DNA of 64,000 nucleotides from UBA1205 sp045534635 (GCA_045534635.1 JAZSKB010000051.1:1-64000); one strand, 5' to 3'; shown: positions 1 through 8,958, counted from the first letter of the stretch. A program made the numbers and translations. The notes: generated by a model from the letters alone, not told the origin.

Positions 1-1
1 A

Positions 2-1753
2 ACAGTCAATCCTATATACAGAGATACAACTTTTATAGAAATTTGTCAAGGAGAACTATACACGTTTAGAGGAAAAGATTATGACCAAACAGGAATATAT
101 GCAGATAGTTTAAAAACAGTGTCTTGTAATTGTGATAGTATAAAAACACTTCATTTAATAGTTAATCCAACATATAAAGATACAATCTTTGCAGAAATTT
201 GTCAAGGAGAAGTATATACGTTCAATGGTAATGACTATGTTCAAACAGGGTTATATACCGATAGTTTAAAAACGATACATGGTTGCGATAGTATAGTAAC
301 ACTTAATTTGATAGTATATCCTACGTATGTAGATACTTTTTATATGGAAATATGTCAAGGAGAGCAATATACATTCAGAGAAAAAGATTATGACCAAACG
401 GGAATATATACCGATAGTTTAAAAACGATGTATGGTTGTGATAGTCTTTTGATACTAAATTTGATAGTTCATCCTATTTATTATGATACTACCTTTGTTG
501 AAATATGCCAAGGAGAACAATACACGTTTAGAGGAAAAGATTATGACCAAACGGGAATATATGCAGATAGTTTAACAACAATACATGGTTGTGATAGTAT
601 TTATTTTCTTCATTTGATAGTTTATCCAATTTATAATGAGACAATAACAGCAGAAATATGTTTTGGCGATATTTATTCATTTAATGGAAATGATTATGAC
701 CAATCAGGTTCTTATACTGCTAATTTAAAAACGACACATGGTTGTGATAGTATAGTAACATTGAATTTAATAGTTAATCCTTTGCCCAGTGTTCGCATAA
801 CGTCAAGTGTTCAAGATTTTTGTGAAGGTGATAGTGTTATATTAGAAGCAACATTAGGTTATGTTACTTATATGTGGAATACAGGTCATATAACATCAAA
901 AATTATTGTTTGGCCAGAAGGAGATACTACTTTTAAAGTAAGTGTAACCGACACAAATGGCTGTGAATCAAGTATAAATACAAATTTAACACTTCATCCA
1001 AGAATAACTATAGATGGAACAACAACACCAGAAACTTGTCAAAGAAAAGATGGTACAATTACAGTAATCGCATCTATAGAAGACAATAGTCCATTAACAT
1101 ATAGATGGATAGAAATAAATAATGTTACAGAAAATCCAACAAATTTAATAGCGGGAACATACAATGTAATAGTTTCTGATGGAATATGTGAAAAGAGGCA
1201 TGAATTTATAGTCGAACATGAGGATGCTCCAGTGGCAGATTTTATTTCATCTTCGGGATACAATGTACCAACGAAAACACCATTTATTTTAAGAGATGCT
1301 ACCATAGGAACTCCAATAGAATGGCTTTGGGATTTAGGTGATGGTAGATTTTCTTTCGATGATACTGTCGCTTTTTCTTACGATATAGGTGGTCAATATA
1401 CAGTATTGTTACAAGTAAAAGATAAAAATGGATGTATAGATACTATTATAAAAGAATTTCATGTATATAGTGCAATGACAGTATATATAGCAAATGCTTT
1501 TACTCCCAATGGTGATGGAATTAATGATACTTGGCGACCTATATTAGCAGAACAATCTGCAGAGTATTATTTGACAGTTATAGACAGATGGGGACAAAAG
1601 GTATTTTATTCCGAAGACCCAAATGAAGAATGGGACGGAACATTTAATGGAAGATTCCTTGATAACAATACCGTATTTGTTTATCATTTAAGGGTGAAAG
1701 ATGTATGGGGATTATTCCACGAATATTCAGGTAGTATATCATTGATGAGATAA
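2..1753 (+). CDS. Repeat-rich surface protein with type B T9SS sorting domain (5' truncated by window)
   Basis: The frame is open from the window edge, so the start lies upstream. An ORF caller would begin at the GTG at 119, but the same frame upstream encodes another copy of the repeat. The N-terminal part is at least four and a half tandem copies of a 51-residue unit (153 bp). Each unit carries an EICQGE-YTF segment, a DY-QTG-Y-DSL-T segment and a GCDSI-L-LIV segment with two conserved cysteines. After about position 780 come Ig-like regions, a PKD-like domain near 1320-1460 (LWDLGDG, later GGQYTVLLQV) and a C-terminal domain at about 1490-1750 starting AFTPNGDGINDTW, typical of the gliding-associated CHU_C or type B T9SS signal. 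The protein is therefore probably exported by T9SS and attached to the cell surface; binding target unknown. GCDS-type repeats are common in Bacteroidota adhesin-like proteins. The gene ends at a strong bidirectional terminator. Confidence 0.9.
   Translation, partial: TVNPIYRDTTFIEICQGELYTFRGKDYDQTGIYADSLKTVSCNCDSIKTLHLIVNPTYKDTIFAEICQGEVYTFNGNDYVQTGLYTDSLKTIHGCDSIVTLNLIVYPTYVDTFYMEICQGEQYTFREKDYDQTGIYTDSLKTMYGCDSLLILNLIVHPIYYDTTFVEICQGEQYTFRGKDYDQTGIYADSLTTIHGCDSIYFLHLIVYPIYNETITAEICFGDIYSFNGNDYDQSGSYTANLKTTHGCDSIVTLNLIVNPLPSVRITSSVQDFCEGDSVILEATLGYVTYMWNTGHITSKIIVWPEGDTTFKVSVTDTNGCESSINTNLTLHPRITIDGTTTPETCQRKDGTITVIASIEDNSPLTYRWIEINNVTENPTNLIAGTYNVIVSDGICEKRHEFIVEHEDAPVADFISSSGYNVPTKTPFILRDATIGTPIEWLWDLGDGRFSFDDTVAFSYDIGGQYTVLLQVKDKNGCIDTIIKEFHVYSAMTVYIANAFTPNGDGINDTWRPILAEQSAEYYLTVIDRWGQKVFYSEDPNEEWDGTFNGRFLDNNTVFVYHLRVKDVWGLFHEYSGSISLMR
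12..780 (+). repeat. Tandem 153-bp coding repeat (51-residue units)
   Basis: The conserved Cys-Gln-Gly block recurs every 153 bp (codons near 47, 200, 353, 506 and 659). Several units share long near-identical DNA stretches such as the one encoding FRGKDYDQTGIY. All units are in frame, so copy-number change by recombination or slippage would keep the reading frame and alter protein length. Confidence 0.9.
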
Positions 1754-1770
1754 AAATAAAAGATTCAATA

Positions 1771-1807
1771 AAAAAAAGGGGGCGAATAAAATTCGCCCCT
1801 TTTTTTG
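1771..1807. terminator. Bidirectional intrinsic terminator
   Basis: GGGGCGAAT at 1779-1787 pairs perfectly with ATTCGCCCC at 1791-1799 around an AAA loop. A-tracts lie on the left and T-tracts on the right, so it can work on both strands. It sits between the convergent ends of the surface-protein gene and the band-7 gene. Confidence 0.92.
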
Positions 1808-1830
1808 TTTAATTTAAATTTTAAATAGAT

Positions 1831-2799
1831 TTATTTATTAAATAATTCTTTTACACTGCCTAAAGAACCAAGAACACCTGTTGCTTCGTATGGTAGGTAA
1901 ACAGTTTTATTATCTTTTCCACTAACCATATCTTTTAGCGTATCAATATATCGAATAGCTACTAAATATTGTACAGGATTAGATTTAGTCTCTTTTATCG
2001 CATTGGTAATTAATGAAATAGCTTCTGCTTCACCAGATGCATTTCTGATTCTTGCTTCTGCATCTCCTTCTGCTTTAAGAATTTTTGATTGTTTTTCTGC
2101 TTCTGCACGATTGATTAAAGCGGTTTTCCAACCTTCAGATTCTAATATTTGAGATTGTTTTTCTGCTTCTGCCTCCAATATTTTTGCACGTTTATCTCGT
2201 TCTGCTCTCATTTGTTTTTCCATAGCATCACGAATATCGTGAGGAGGATTAATATCTTGTAATTCAACACGATTTACTTTAACACCCCATTTGTGGGAAG
2301 CATCGTCAAGAACGGTACGAAGTTTTGAATTGATGGTATCACGAGAAGAAAGTGTTTCATCTAAATTCATATCTCCGATAACGTTTCGCAATGTTGTTTG
2401 TGTTAATTTTTCAATTGCATCGGGCAAATTTGAAATTTCGTAAGTCGCTTTAATAGGGTCTATCACTTGAAAATACAAGATTGCATTGATTTCTGTTACA
2501 ACATTGTCTTTCGTAATAACATTTTGTTTTGGAAAATCGTACACTGTTTCTCGAAGGTCTATTTTTCCTGTAGTACGTTTAACAACGATAGTTTTTCCGT
2601 CAAATCCCTCACGATTGTATCTCCACATTATCAATCGAGGACGGTCTATTACAGGAATAATAATATTAATACCCGCTGTAAGTGTTCGGTGATATTTTCC
2701 AAGACGTTCAATTATCACTGTATCAGACTGTTGTACAATACGAATGCCTGCTAACGCAAAGGCGATTGCCAATATGGCAATAAAAATAACTACTAACAT
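1831..2799 (-). CDS. qmcA: SPFH/band 7 (paraslipin-type) membrane protein
   Basis: This 322-residue protein has one N-terminal membrane segment (about residues 3-20) followed directly by a band-7/SPFH domain (IVQQSDTVIIERLGKYHRTL opening, about residues 20-200). Residues 190-265 are rich in Ala-Glu and form the expected coiled-coil helix, with repeated EAEKQS-ILE/KAEG segments. Length and architecture match paraslipin or QmcA proteins, which form large oligomeric membrane assemblies linked to membrane protein quality control. The nfeD-type gene ends 6 bp upstream of its start; SPFH-NfeD pairs are a widespread conserved operon. The symbol is by family resemblance only, since HflK-like alternatives are hard to exclude by eye. 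Confidence 0.88.
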   Translation of the reverse strand: MLVVIFIAILAIAFALAGIRIVQQSDTVIIERLGKYHRTLTAGINIIIPVIDRPRLIMWRYNREGFDGKTIVVKRTTGKIDLRETVYDFPKQNVITKDNVVTEINAILYFQVIDPIKATYEISNLPDAIEKLTQTTLRNVIGDMNLDETLSSRDTINSKLRTVLDDASHKWGVKVNRVELQDINPPHDIRDAMEKQMRAERDKRAKILEAEAEKQSQILESEGWKTALINRAEAEKQSKILKAEGDAEARIRNASGEAEAISLITNAIKETKSNPVQYLVAIRYIDTLKDMVSGKDNKTVYLPYEATGVLGSLGSVKELFNK

Positions 2800-2805
2800 G
2801 ATTTT

Positions 2806-3246
2806 TTAATTTATTTGTTTAACAATGAGAATATTACTATCAACTTTTACAACTGATATTTTTTTATCTTTTTCTATACGTTGATTATCTACAGAAACTG
2901 CTTTCCAATCATCTCCATTAACAAATACTCTACCCGTATTGGATATATCGTCAATAGTTTCTATTACTCGTCCTTCTGCTCCGATAAGAGCATCTACATT
3001 TGTTTTAGTGTCGTTACTTTTGCGAAATGCATATTTGTTTATAATAGGACGTACAAAAATAAGACTGATTAGCGTAACTATTGAAAACACAAGTATTTGT
3101 ATTATAATACTTTCTGTAAAAAGTGCAGTAATTGTTGAAACTAAACAACCTACACAAAAACATAAAAATACAAATGTATTAGAAAAAATTTCAACAATGA
3201 AGCATAATAACGCTAATATTAACCAGATTTGCCAATTAACTAACAT
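2806..3246 (-). CDS. NfeD-family membrane protein
   Basis: A 146-residue protein with three hydrophobic segments in roughly the first 70 residues and a soluble C-terminal part of about 60 residues (ALIGAEGRVIETI ... GRVFVNGDDWKAVS) typical of the NfeD OB-fold. It lacks the N-terminal ClpP-like protease domain of long NfeD proteins, so it is the short form. NfeD proteins are obligate operon partners of SPFH proteins and modulate their assemblies. It is the first gene of the two-gene operon and is transcribed from a promoter at 3271-3278. Confidence 0.88.
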   Translation of the reverse strand: MLVNWQIWLILALLCFIVEIFSNTFVFLCFCVGCLVSTITALFTESIIIQILVFSIVTLISLIFVRPIINKYAFRKSNDTKTNVDALIGAEGRVIETIDDISNTGRVFVNGDDWKAVSVDNQRIEKDKKISVVKVDSNILIVKQIN

Positions 3247-3270
3247 AAATTCCTTAATTTATTTTTTCTG

Positions 3271-3311
3271 CAAAGATAACATTTTTTTATGACTTTATAA
3301 GTTGATGTTAT
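3271..3311 (-). promoter_or_regulatory. Promoter of the nfeD/band-7 operon, in a repeated 41-bp block
   Basis: On the minus strand, TATCTTTG (3271-3278) followed by CA is a perfect Bacteroidota -7 element about 25 bp from the nfeD start. The whole block up to about 3311 recurs nearly identically on the plus strand before mntP (60924-60968). Confidence 0.75.
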
Positions 3312-3330
3312 AACTTAATTTTTTGATATA

Positions 3331-3415
3331 GGTGGCTTGTAATCGAGCCTCAAAATAGTACACTATAAAACAGCCCTTAATACCACTGTCTATCAGGTAG
3401 TTACAAGCTTTTTTT
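3331..3415 (+). ncRNA. Candidate small structured RNA or attenuator
   Basis: GCTTGTAA at 3335-3342 is exactly complementary to TTACAAGC at 3401-3408, which runs straight into seven T residues. Two smaller hairpins lie nearby: GGCT/AGCC (3334-3349), which competes with the long stem, and TACC/GGTA (about 3381-3399). The closing stem plus T-run looks like a small RNA ending in its own terminator. There is no clear promoter and no recognised family, so this is a structural guess. Confidence 0.3.
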
Positions 3416-3667
3416 AGTGTAATTTTTATAAACTCTCATTTTTTAGCATATTGTTATTATTCAACGTTTTATACACAACAAATATTGTGTCAAAGTAGTC
3501 AATTTTTGATAAAAAAGTGAAAAAAATTTTTTTGCAAGGTTTAAAACTTTTCTGAGTTTTTCACAACATGTTGATTTTCAATAAGAAAAGTTTGTGTTAT
3601 TTTTTTAGATTGAAATAGTATTACAAAAAAATATCTTTCATTTATCGAACATGTCAAAAAAAAAGAT

Positions 3668-3675
3668 TATCTTTG
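3668..3675 (+). promoter_or_regulatory. -7 element upstream of the transglutaminase-like gene
   Basis: TATCTTTG lies 28 bp before the ATG and matches TAnnTTTG exactly. An AAAGAGAG purine stretch sits just before the start codon. No convincing -33 element was seen. Confidence 0.6.
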
Positions 3676-3703
3676 TATCATTAAAAATTTAAAGAGAGTA
3701 AAA

Positions 3704-6127
3704 ATGAAAAAAAGTTTGTATTTATTTATGCTCATTGGGCTACCGCATTTGCATGCTCAAAACAATGCTATTGTTGTTAAAAAAAATATGGATAATCACC
3801 CAACAATTCTTTCAGGGACAATAAACCCTTCTATTGTTGCTAATTCCGAAAACAACACAATCCCTCTTCCCGAAACGTTTGTTGTAGAACAAAATAATGC
3901 TATTGTTCGCAATAATACCAAAACAACACTAACTAACAAACGTATTTTAGCACCAAAAAAATCATTAATTTTCAAAGTTATTGCCAACGGAGACACTTAT
4001 ACTTTAGTAGAAGATAGTTCTCATTTTGAAACACTTTCAGAAGAAATAGAATCTGCTATAAAAAGAGTTCCTAAATGGTTACAATACGATTTACGATTTA
4101 AATTTCAAGAAATTACAAATATTACTCATCGCACTAAGATGGTTTCCGTTTTAAATGCCACACCAAAAAAATACTTAGATGAAGTAGCATTTAATATTAC
4201 CTATTTACCAATATCAGCATTAACTTCATCATCTTTTATAAATGATATGGATTACTTAATTAAAGATGCAAGTTTAATTTACACTTATGCAGATTCTTTA
4301 AAATATGTTCGTATAGTAGAATCTGGAGATACCAATTCTGGAGATTGGAGTACCACAACAGAATATCGTATCAAACAAGGTGCTGATTACATTTGGCGAG
4401 CAATAGATAAAATGTATTATTACAAATATATAGCAATGCCAAAAATCGAACAAGAAATATTGAAAGTTACAGATAATTCAACTTCTATTACAGCACAAAG
4501 AACATGGGGTTATTTATGGAGAGATTATCTTTGGAATGACTATTCAGAGGCTGTAAATACAAATGATACAGAAGACAGAAGTTATCACAATGTAAATATG
4601 TGTGGATATGTTGCTATCAATTCATCTGGGGAACGCGATACAGTTTGTATTGATACCATACCACGTTTAGGAGAATTGATGCAAATGCCTGAATATTTAT
4701 GGGACGAAAAAACTGGTATTTATTTTTTCAATAGACCTTTTAGTAACACACAAGGAGCCTTAAATATATTAGGTAATTGGGCTTCACGTTGCATTCCTCA
4801 AGATGTAACAAGTACAGACGATTATCGACCTTCTCAACCTAATCATATTGCTTGGAAACATGTTGGAAATTGTCACGAAGATGCTTTATTGATAGTTGCT
4901 GCGGCACGAACAGCGTTGATTCCTTGTATTCATGTCGGCGATTTTTGTGATGACCACGTTTGGGCAGCTATTCATGATGGAGGTGATGATATTTGGCATC
5001 ATTTTGAATTTTTCCGTGGAGGTCTTTCTGCAAATCGTCCGTATTATTGGGGAATGACTAATTTACAACCTAATGGAAATTATGGTTGGAAAAGTTCTCT
5101 TGTTCAAGGATTTACGCCAGATGCTACATTAATCAATATGTCTTCTATTTATTCTGATGATACTCCTTCAATTCTCAATATAACCATTACGGACCCTGAA
5201 GGAAATCCTGTTGATGGTGTTAGAGTAAATTTATATTCGGCAAATACACAGTATGGAGAAAGCAAACCTTATGTTCTGTCTGCTGGTTATTTATGGACAG
5301 ATGCTAATGGAAAAATATCTGCCCAAGTAGGTTCTGGAAAAAAATATTATATGAAACTTTATCACCCAAAATTTGGAACATTCCCAACAACAAGTGGTCA
5401 AGTTTATATTTTAATAAAATCTTCTTTAAACAATGCTGCTGTTAATTCTGTTGCAGGAAAATCTTATGATATTTCGTTTTCTTTTCCAAAAAATGCATCT
5501 ACTTCAAGACATAATATTTCCTCATTGCAAACCGAATATGTTTCTAACAAAAGCGTTGAACTTACGCTCAATGCAAGCAATATTACCATAGGAGATAATC
5601 CTATTGATGGAGGTTCTTCTTTCTATGAAAGAACGAACAATCTTGCTGGTTTAAATATTTATGCTGTTGACGAAACAAATATTAACGCTTTTAAATCTGG
5701 AACATTAAGTGGAAATGCCGAATATTGTTTTGGTTCTTTAGCAAAAGGTAGTTTTAAAGTTCCTGTACACAATTCTGGAACAACATATATTGTTGTATCA
5801 AACAACAATAATTATCTCAATTATATTGAAGTAGAATACGATGCACAAATGTCTGATAGTACGTCATTTACAGAAATTACAGGAATTTCTACAAATTCTA
5901 CACCTTTGCAAAATATGACAATTTTTCCTAATCCTGCACAATCAAAAATCACTATTTCAACAGAAAATATTGAAAATGAAGAGATTTTTATCTATGACAT
6001 TACAGGCAAATTATTGAAAAAAAGTTATTTGACAAATGGTGATTGTTGCATTGATATTCAACATTTTGCGAAGGGAATGTATATTATCAAATGCGGTAAT
6101 TTTATTCAAAAATTTGTAAAGCAATAA
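3704..6127 (+). CDS. Secreted transglutaminase-like protein with type A T9SS sorting domain
   Basis: An 807-residue exported protein. A signal peptide covers about residues 1-18 (ends HAQNN). A transglutaminase-like core spans about 340-440: Cys390 in GNCHEDALL is the likely nucleophile, His418 in DDHVWAAI the likely base, and Glu435 in WHHFEFF occupies the usual Asp place. Around residue 486 begins a carboxypeptidase-regulatory or Cna-B-like beta domain (NITITDPEGNPVDGVRV). The last 70 residues, from IFPNPAQSKITIS to the lysine-containing end, are a type A T9SS sorting signal, so the protein should be exported and cell-surface attached or released. Transglutaminase-like folds in such proteins are mostly proteases or peptide-modifying enzymes; the substrate is unknown. 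Its own promoter lies just upstream. Confidence 0.88.
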   Translation: MKKSLYLFMLIGLPHLHAQNNAIVVKKNMDNHPTILSGTINPSIVANSENNTIPLPETFVVEQNNAIVRNNTKTTLTNKRILAPKKSLIFKVIANGDTYTLVEDSSHFETLSEEIESAIKRVPKWLQYDLRFKFQEITNITHRTKMVSVLNATPKKYLDEVAFNITYLPISALTSSSFINDMDYLIKDASLIYTYADSLKYVRIVESGDTNSGDWSTTTEYRIKQGADYIWRAIDKMYYYKYIAMPKIEQEILKVTDNSTSITAQRTWGYLWRDYLWNDYSEAVNTNDTEDRSYHNVNMCGYVAINSSGERDTVCIDTIPRLGELMQMPEYLWDEKTGIYFFNRPFSNTQGALNILGNWASRCIPQDVTSTDDYRPSQPNHIAWKHVGNCHEDALLIVAAARTALIPCIHVGDFCDDHVWAAIHDGGDDIWHHFEFFRGGLSANRPYYWGMTNLQPNGNYGWKSSLVQGFTPDATLINMSSIYSDDTPSILNITITDPEGNPVDGVRVNLYSANTQYGESKPYVLSAGYLWTDANGKISAQVGSGKKYYMKLYHPKFGTFPTTSGQVYILIKSSLNNAAVNSVAGKSYDISFSFPKNASTSRHNISSLQTEYVSNKSVELTLNASNITIGDNPIDGGSSFYERTNNLAGLNIYAVDETNINAFKSGTLSGNAEYCFGSLAKGSFKVPVHNSGTTYIVVSNNNNYLNYIEVEYDAQMSDSTSFTEITGISTNSTPLQNMTIFPNPAQSKITISTENIENEEIFIYDITGKLLKKSYLTNGDCCIDIQHFAKGMYIIKCGNFIQKFVKQ

Positions 6128-6167
6128 ATTGTTAATAGTCAAATGTCTATAATTAAAAATTTTATGT

Positions 6168-6175
6168 TATCTTTG
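6168..6175 (+). promoter_or_regulatory. -7 element of the thyA promoter
   Basis: TATCTTTG followed by CA lies 28 bp before the thyA ATG, in the same ATGTTATCTTTGCA context seen at several other genes of this window. Confidence 0.7.
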
Positions 6176-6203
6176 CAAAAAAAGTAATTATTACAATTTT
6201 GGT

Positions 6204-6995
6204 ATGAAACAATATCTCAATTTATTGGAATACATTCTTGACAATGGCGTTTATAAGGCAGACCGAACAGGTACAGGCACTTATAGTGTCTTTGGTTACC
6301 AAACACGTTTCAATTTGCAAGAGGGTTTTCCATTATTGACTACCAAAAAATTACATTTAAAATCCATAATTTACGAATTATTATGGTTTTTGCAAGGTAA
6401 TACAAATATTGACTATTTACATCAAAATAAAGTTAGTATTTGGGACGAATGGGCAGACGAAAATGGAGAATTGGGTCCCATTTATGGTCATCAATGGAGG
6501 AAATGGACATCTTGCGATGGTGCAATAGACCAAATCAGTCAAGCGATAGAAACAATCAAAAACAATCCTGATTCAAGGAGAATAATCGTTTCCAGTTGGA
6601 ATGTTGGAGATTTGCCATATATGCGTCTCCATCCTTGTCATGTTTTATTTCAATTTTATGTATCTAATGGCGAACTTTCTTGTCAATTGTACCAACGCAG
6701 TGCTGACGCATTTTTAGGTGTTCCTTTCAATATAGCCTCTTATGCACTGCTTACTTTGATGATAGCACAAGTTACAAATCTTAAAGCCAAAGATTTTGTT
6801 CATACTTTTGGAGATTTACATTTATATGCTAATCACATAGAACAAGCAAAATTGCAAATTACGCGTCAACCATTTTCTTTGCCAAATATGACCCTAAATC
6901 CAAAAATAACAAATATTTTTGATTTTAAATACGAAGATTTTTCTTTATCAAATTATCAATCACATCCGCACATTAAAGCGGAAGTTGCTATTTAG
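6204..6995 (+). CDS. thyA: Thymidylate synthase
   Basis: ThyA makes dTMP from dUMP using methylene-tetrahydrofolate. At 263 residues it is essentially the length of the E. coli enzyme. Recognisable segments are ADRTGTGTYSVFG near the N-terminus (phosphate-binding arginine), LPPC-loop-equivalent LHPCHVLFQFY with catalytic Cys145, QRSADAFLGVPFNIASYA for nucleotide binding, and FGDLHLYANH near the C-terminus. The partner enzyme dihydrofolate reductase, often adjacent in other bacteria, is 56 kb away here at 63116. It appears to be a single-gene unit with its own promoter. Confidence 0.98.
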   Translation: MKQYLNLLEYILDNGVYKADRTGTGTYSVFGYQTRFNLQEGFPLLTTKKLHLKSIIYELLWFLQGNTNIDYLHQNKVSIWDEWADENGELGPIYGHQWRKWTSCDGAIDQISQAIETIKNNPDSRRIIVSSWNVGDLPYMRLHPCHVLFQFYVSNGELSCQLYQRSADAFLGVPFNIASYALLTLMIAQVTNLKAKDFVHTFGDLHLYANHIEQAKLQITRQPFSLPNMTLNPKITNIFDFKYEDFSLSNYQSHPHIKAEVAI

Positions 6996-7042
6996 AAACC
7001 TAATTTAATTTAAATATAGTAATAACTCAAAAACAACCGATT

Positions 7043-7903
7043 ATGTTAAAAAATGTTATTGTTGGTATAGATTTTTCAGAGTGTTCTTACAACGCTATGA
7101 AACACGGAATATCGTTAGCAGCAAACCTTAAAGCACCTCTTACATTGCTTTATGTTGTTTCTCCTGATGCAAAATTGGTAATAGATGCTACTCATAAAGA
7201 CGATTCAGACATTCTTAATTTTGCAGAAGTAAAACTTAAAGAATGGGTTAATGAATGTAAAACTTACTTGCCAGATATTGAGGTAACTTCTAAAATACGT
7301 ATGGGCAAACCATCTAAAGAAATTAATGCAGAAGCTAAATTTCAAGGAAATGCTATTACCGTATTAGGAACACATGGTTGTAGTGGCGTTAAAGAATTTT
7401 TTATAGGTAGTTCTGCTTTTAAAACAGTAAGTGGAGCTTCTAATCCTATTCTTACTATTCGTAATAATATTGATATTCATCGTGATTTAACAGATATTCT
7501 TGTAGTTATAGACGATACTCTCGAAACATTACAAAAACTAAAATATGCTGCTGTATTAGCAAAAAATTTTCAAGCAAAAATACACCTTCTTGGCTTATAT
7601 ACAGCAAAATATCCTGAAATTCGTAATGTTGTAAATGCTTATTTAGAAAGAGCCTCTATTTATCTTACAGAGAAAAATGTTCGTTTTGAAACTAGCACTA
7701 CTGAAGTTACACGTAAAATAGATACCGTATTGTTAGAAGCCAAAAAACGCAATGTCAATTTAATTATTGTTATGAAAGAACTTGAATTGGCAGGAGAAAA
7801 TGTGTTTATGATGGCTCCTTTCAGTGAAAGAATTGTTAATCGCTCGAACATTCCTATTTTGACTGTTCCTGTTGATACAAACATTTATCCTAAAGAAATA
7901 TAA
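7043..7903 (+). CDS. Universal stress protein, two UspA domains
   Basis: A 286-residue cytoplasmic protein made of two UspA folds: about residues 1-142 (NVIVGIDFSECSYNAMKHG at the start, LGTHGCSGVKEFFIGSSA near the end of the domain) and about 150-283 (DILVVIDDTLETLQKLKYA). The first domain keeps a G-x2-G-x9-G-S type ATP-binding stretch in recognisable form (GTHGCSG ... IGSSA). The second domain has lost it (MKELELAGENVFMMAP), suggesting that only one half binds nucleotide. Function is stress-associated and not defined further. It ends at a strong hairpin at 7914-7946. Confidence 0.9.
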   Translation: MLKNVIVGIDFSECSYNAMKHGISLAANLKAPLTLLYVVSPDAKLVIDATHKDDSDILNFAEVKLKEWVNECKTYLPDIEVTSKIRMGKPSKEINAEAKFQGNAITVLGTHGCSGVKEFFIGSSAFKTVSGASNPILTIRNNIDIHRDLTDILVVIDDTLETLQKLKYAAVLAKNFQAKIHLLGLYTAKYPEIRNVVNAYLERASIYLTEKNVRFETSTTEVTRKIDTVLLEAKKRNVNLIIVMKELELAGENVFMMAPFSERIVNRSNIPILTVPVDTNIYPKEI

Positions 7904-7913
7904 ATTTTGAAAC

Positions 7914-7950
7914 AAGGGTTGTCTGATTTACGCTTAGACAACCCTTTAAT
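7914..7950 (+). terminator. Intrinsic terminator-like hairpin after the UspA gene
   Basis: AAGGGTTGTCT (7914-7924) pairs perfectly over 11 bp with AGACAACCCTT (7936-7946). The T-tract that follows is short and interrupted (TAATTTG), so termination may be partial, with some read-through into the DUF4837 gene starting 13 bp later. Confidence 0.8.
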
Positions 7951-7959
7951 TTGTTGATT

Positions 7960-8958
7960 ATGAAAAAAATATTTTGTATTTATATAGCAATAGTTTCATT
8001 TTTTTCAGCATGTAATGGTTTAGGTTCCAACGAAGCAGGATTGTTATCCTCTTCTGGTCGTTCTAGTGAAATTATGGTTGTTTGTCCCAATTCTGATTGG
8101 AAAACTACTTTGGGAGATAGTTTACAAAGTGTTTTAATGCAACCTTTACCTCATCTTCCACAAGAAGAACCTTTTTTTACTTTGTCACACGTAACTGCAG
8201 AAAATTTTTCTGCAGCTTATCAAAAACAAAGAAATATTCTCTATTTTGATATTAATTCAAAAATCAACGACCCTAAGGTAACGATAAGTTATAATGTATG
8301 GGCAGAACCTCAAATATTAATTCGTATTTCTTCCAATAGCATTGATAATGCTATATCATTGTTTTCTAATAATGCCGATAAAATTAAAAATCTTGTTCTT
8401 CAAAGTGAATTTAAACGATTTCATCGTGCTCACCTTTCTCGACAAGATTTCAAAATCTCTTCTATTTTAAAACAAAATTATAATCTTGATATGATTGTTC
8501 CTCAAGGTTATTTTTTTGCAGTAAAACGAAAAGATTTTCTTTGGCTTAGAAAAGAGACCAAAGATTGGGGTCAAAATGTAATGATATTTATTGAAAACTA
8601 TACCGATACTTGTCAATTCAATAAAAATTATATTCTCAATTTACGTGATACTCTTTCCAAAAAATATGTTTTTGGCTCTGTTGAAAATTCGTATATGACA
8701 ACAGAAAAAAATATTTTACCTGCCGAATGTTACTATATGTATAATAATCCGTATTATACAATAAAAACAGAAGGGTTATGGAAAATGAATGGAGATTTTA
8801 TGGGAGGTCCTTTTATCAGTTATACAATGCTTGACACAATTTTCAATCGTGTGGTAACAGTTGATGGTTTTTTGTATGCACCTTCTGATTCTAAACGAGA
8901 TTTGTTACGACAAATTGAGACTATATTAAAATCAACGGTTTTCATTTCCAATGAATAG
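7960..8958 (+). CDS. DUF4837-family lipoprotein
   Basis: The ATG at 7960 is preferred over an in-frame TTG at 7951 because it begins a clean lipoprotein signal peptide, MKKIFCIYI...FSAC, with the lipidated cysteine at residue 18. The mature 314 residues start near GRSSEIMVVCPNSDW, the signature of the Bacteroidota DUF4837 family. The family has no known activity. The stop overlaps the next gene's start by 8 bp, so the two are translationally coupled. Confidence 0.85.
   Translation: MKKIFCIYIAIVSFFSACNGLGSNEAGLLSSSGRSSEIMVVCPNSDWKTTLGDSLQSVLMQPLPHLPQEEPFFTLSHVTAENFSAAYQKQRNILYFDINSKINDPKVTISYNVWAEPQILIRISSNSIDNAISLFSNNADKIKNLVLQSEFKRFHRAHLSRQDFKISSILKQNYNLDMIVPQGYFFAVKRKDFLWLRKETKDWGQNVMIFIENYTDTCQFNKNYILNLRDTLSKKYVFGSVENSYMTTEKNILPAECYYMYNNPYYTIKTEGLWKMNGDFMGGPFISYTMLDTIFNRVVTVDGFLYAPSDSKRDLLRQIETILKSTVFISNE

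Larger units (their letters stand above)
3247..3703. other. 457-bp divergent intergenic region
   Basis: It holds the minus-strand nfeD promoter (3271-3278), a possible structured RNA with a terminator-like 3' end (3331-3415), an AT-rich stretch with no ORF, and the plus-strand promoter of the next gene (3668-3675). Confidence 0.7.

Noticed and set aside
2..780. Regular repeats resembling a CRISPR array
   Set aside because: Period is 153 bp, units are in-frame and fully coding, and there are no short palindromic repeats or unique spacers.
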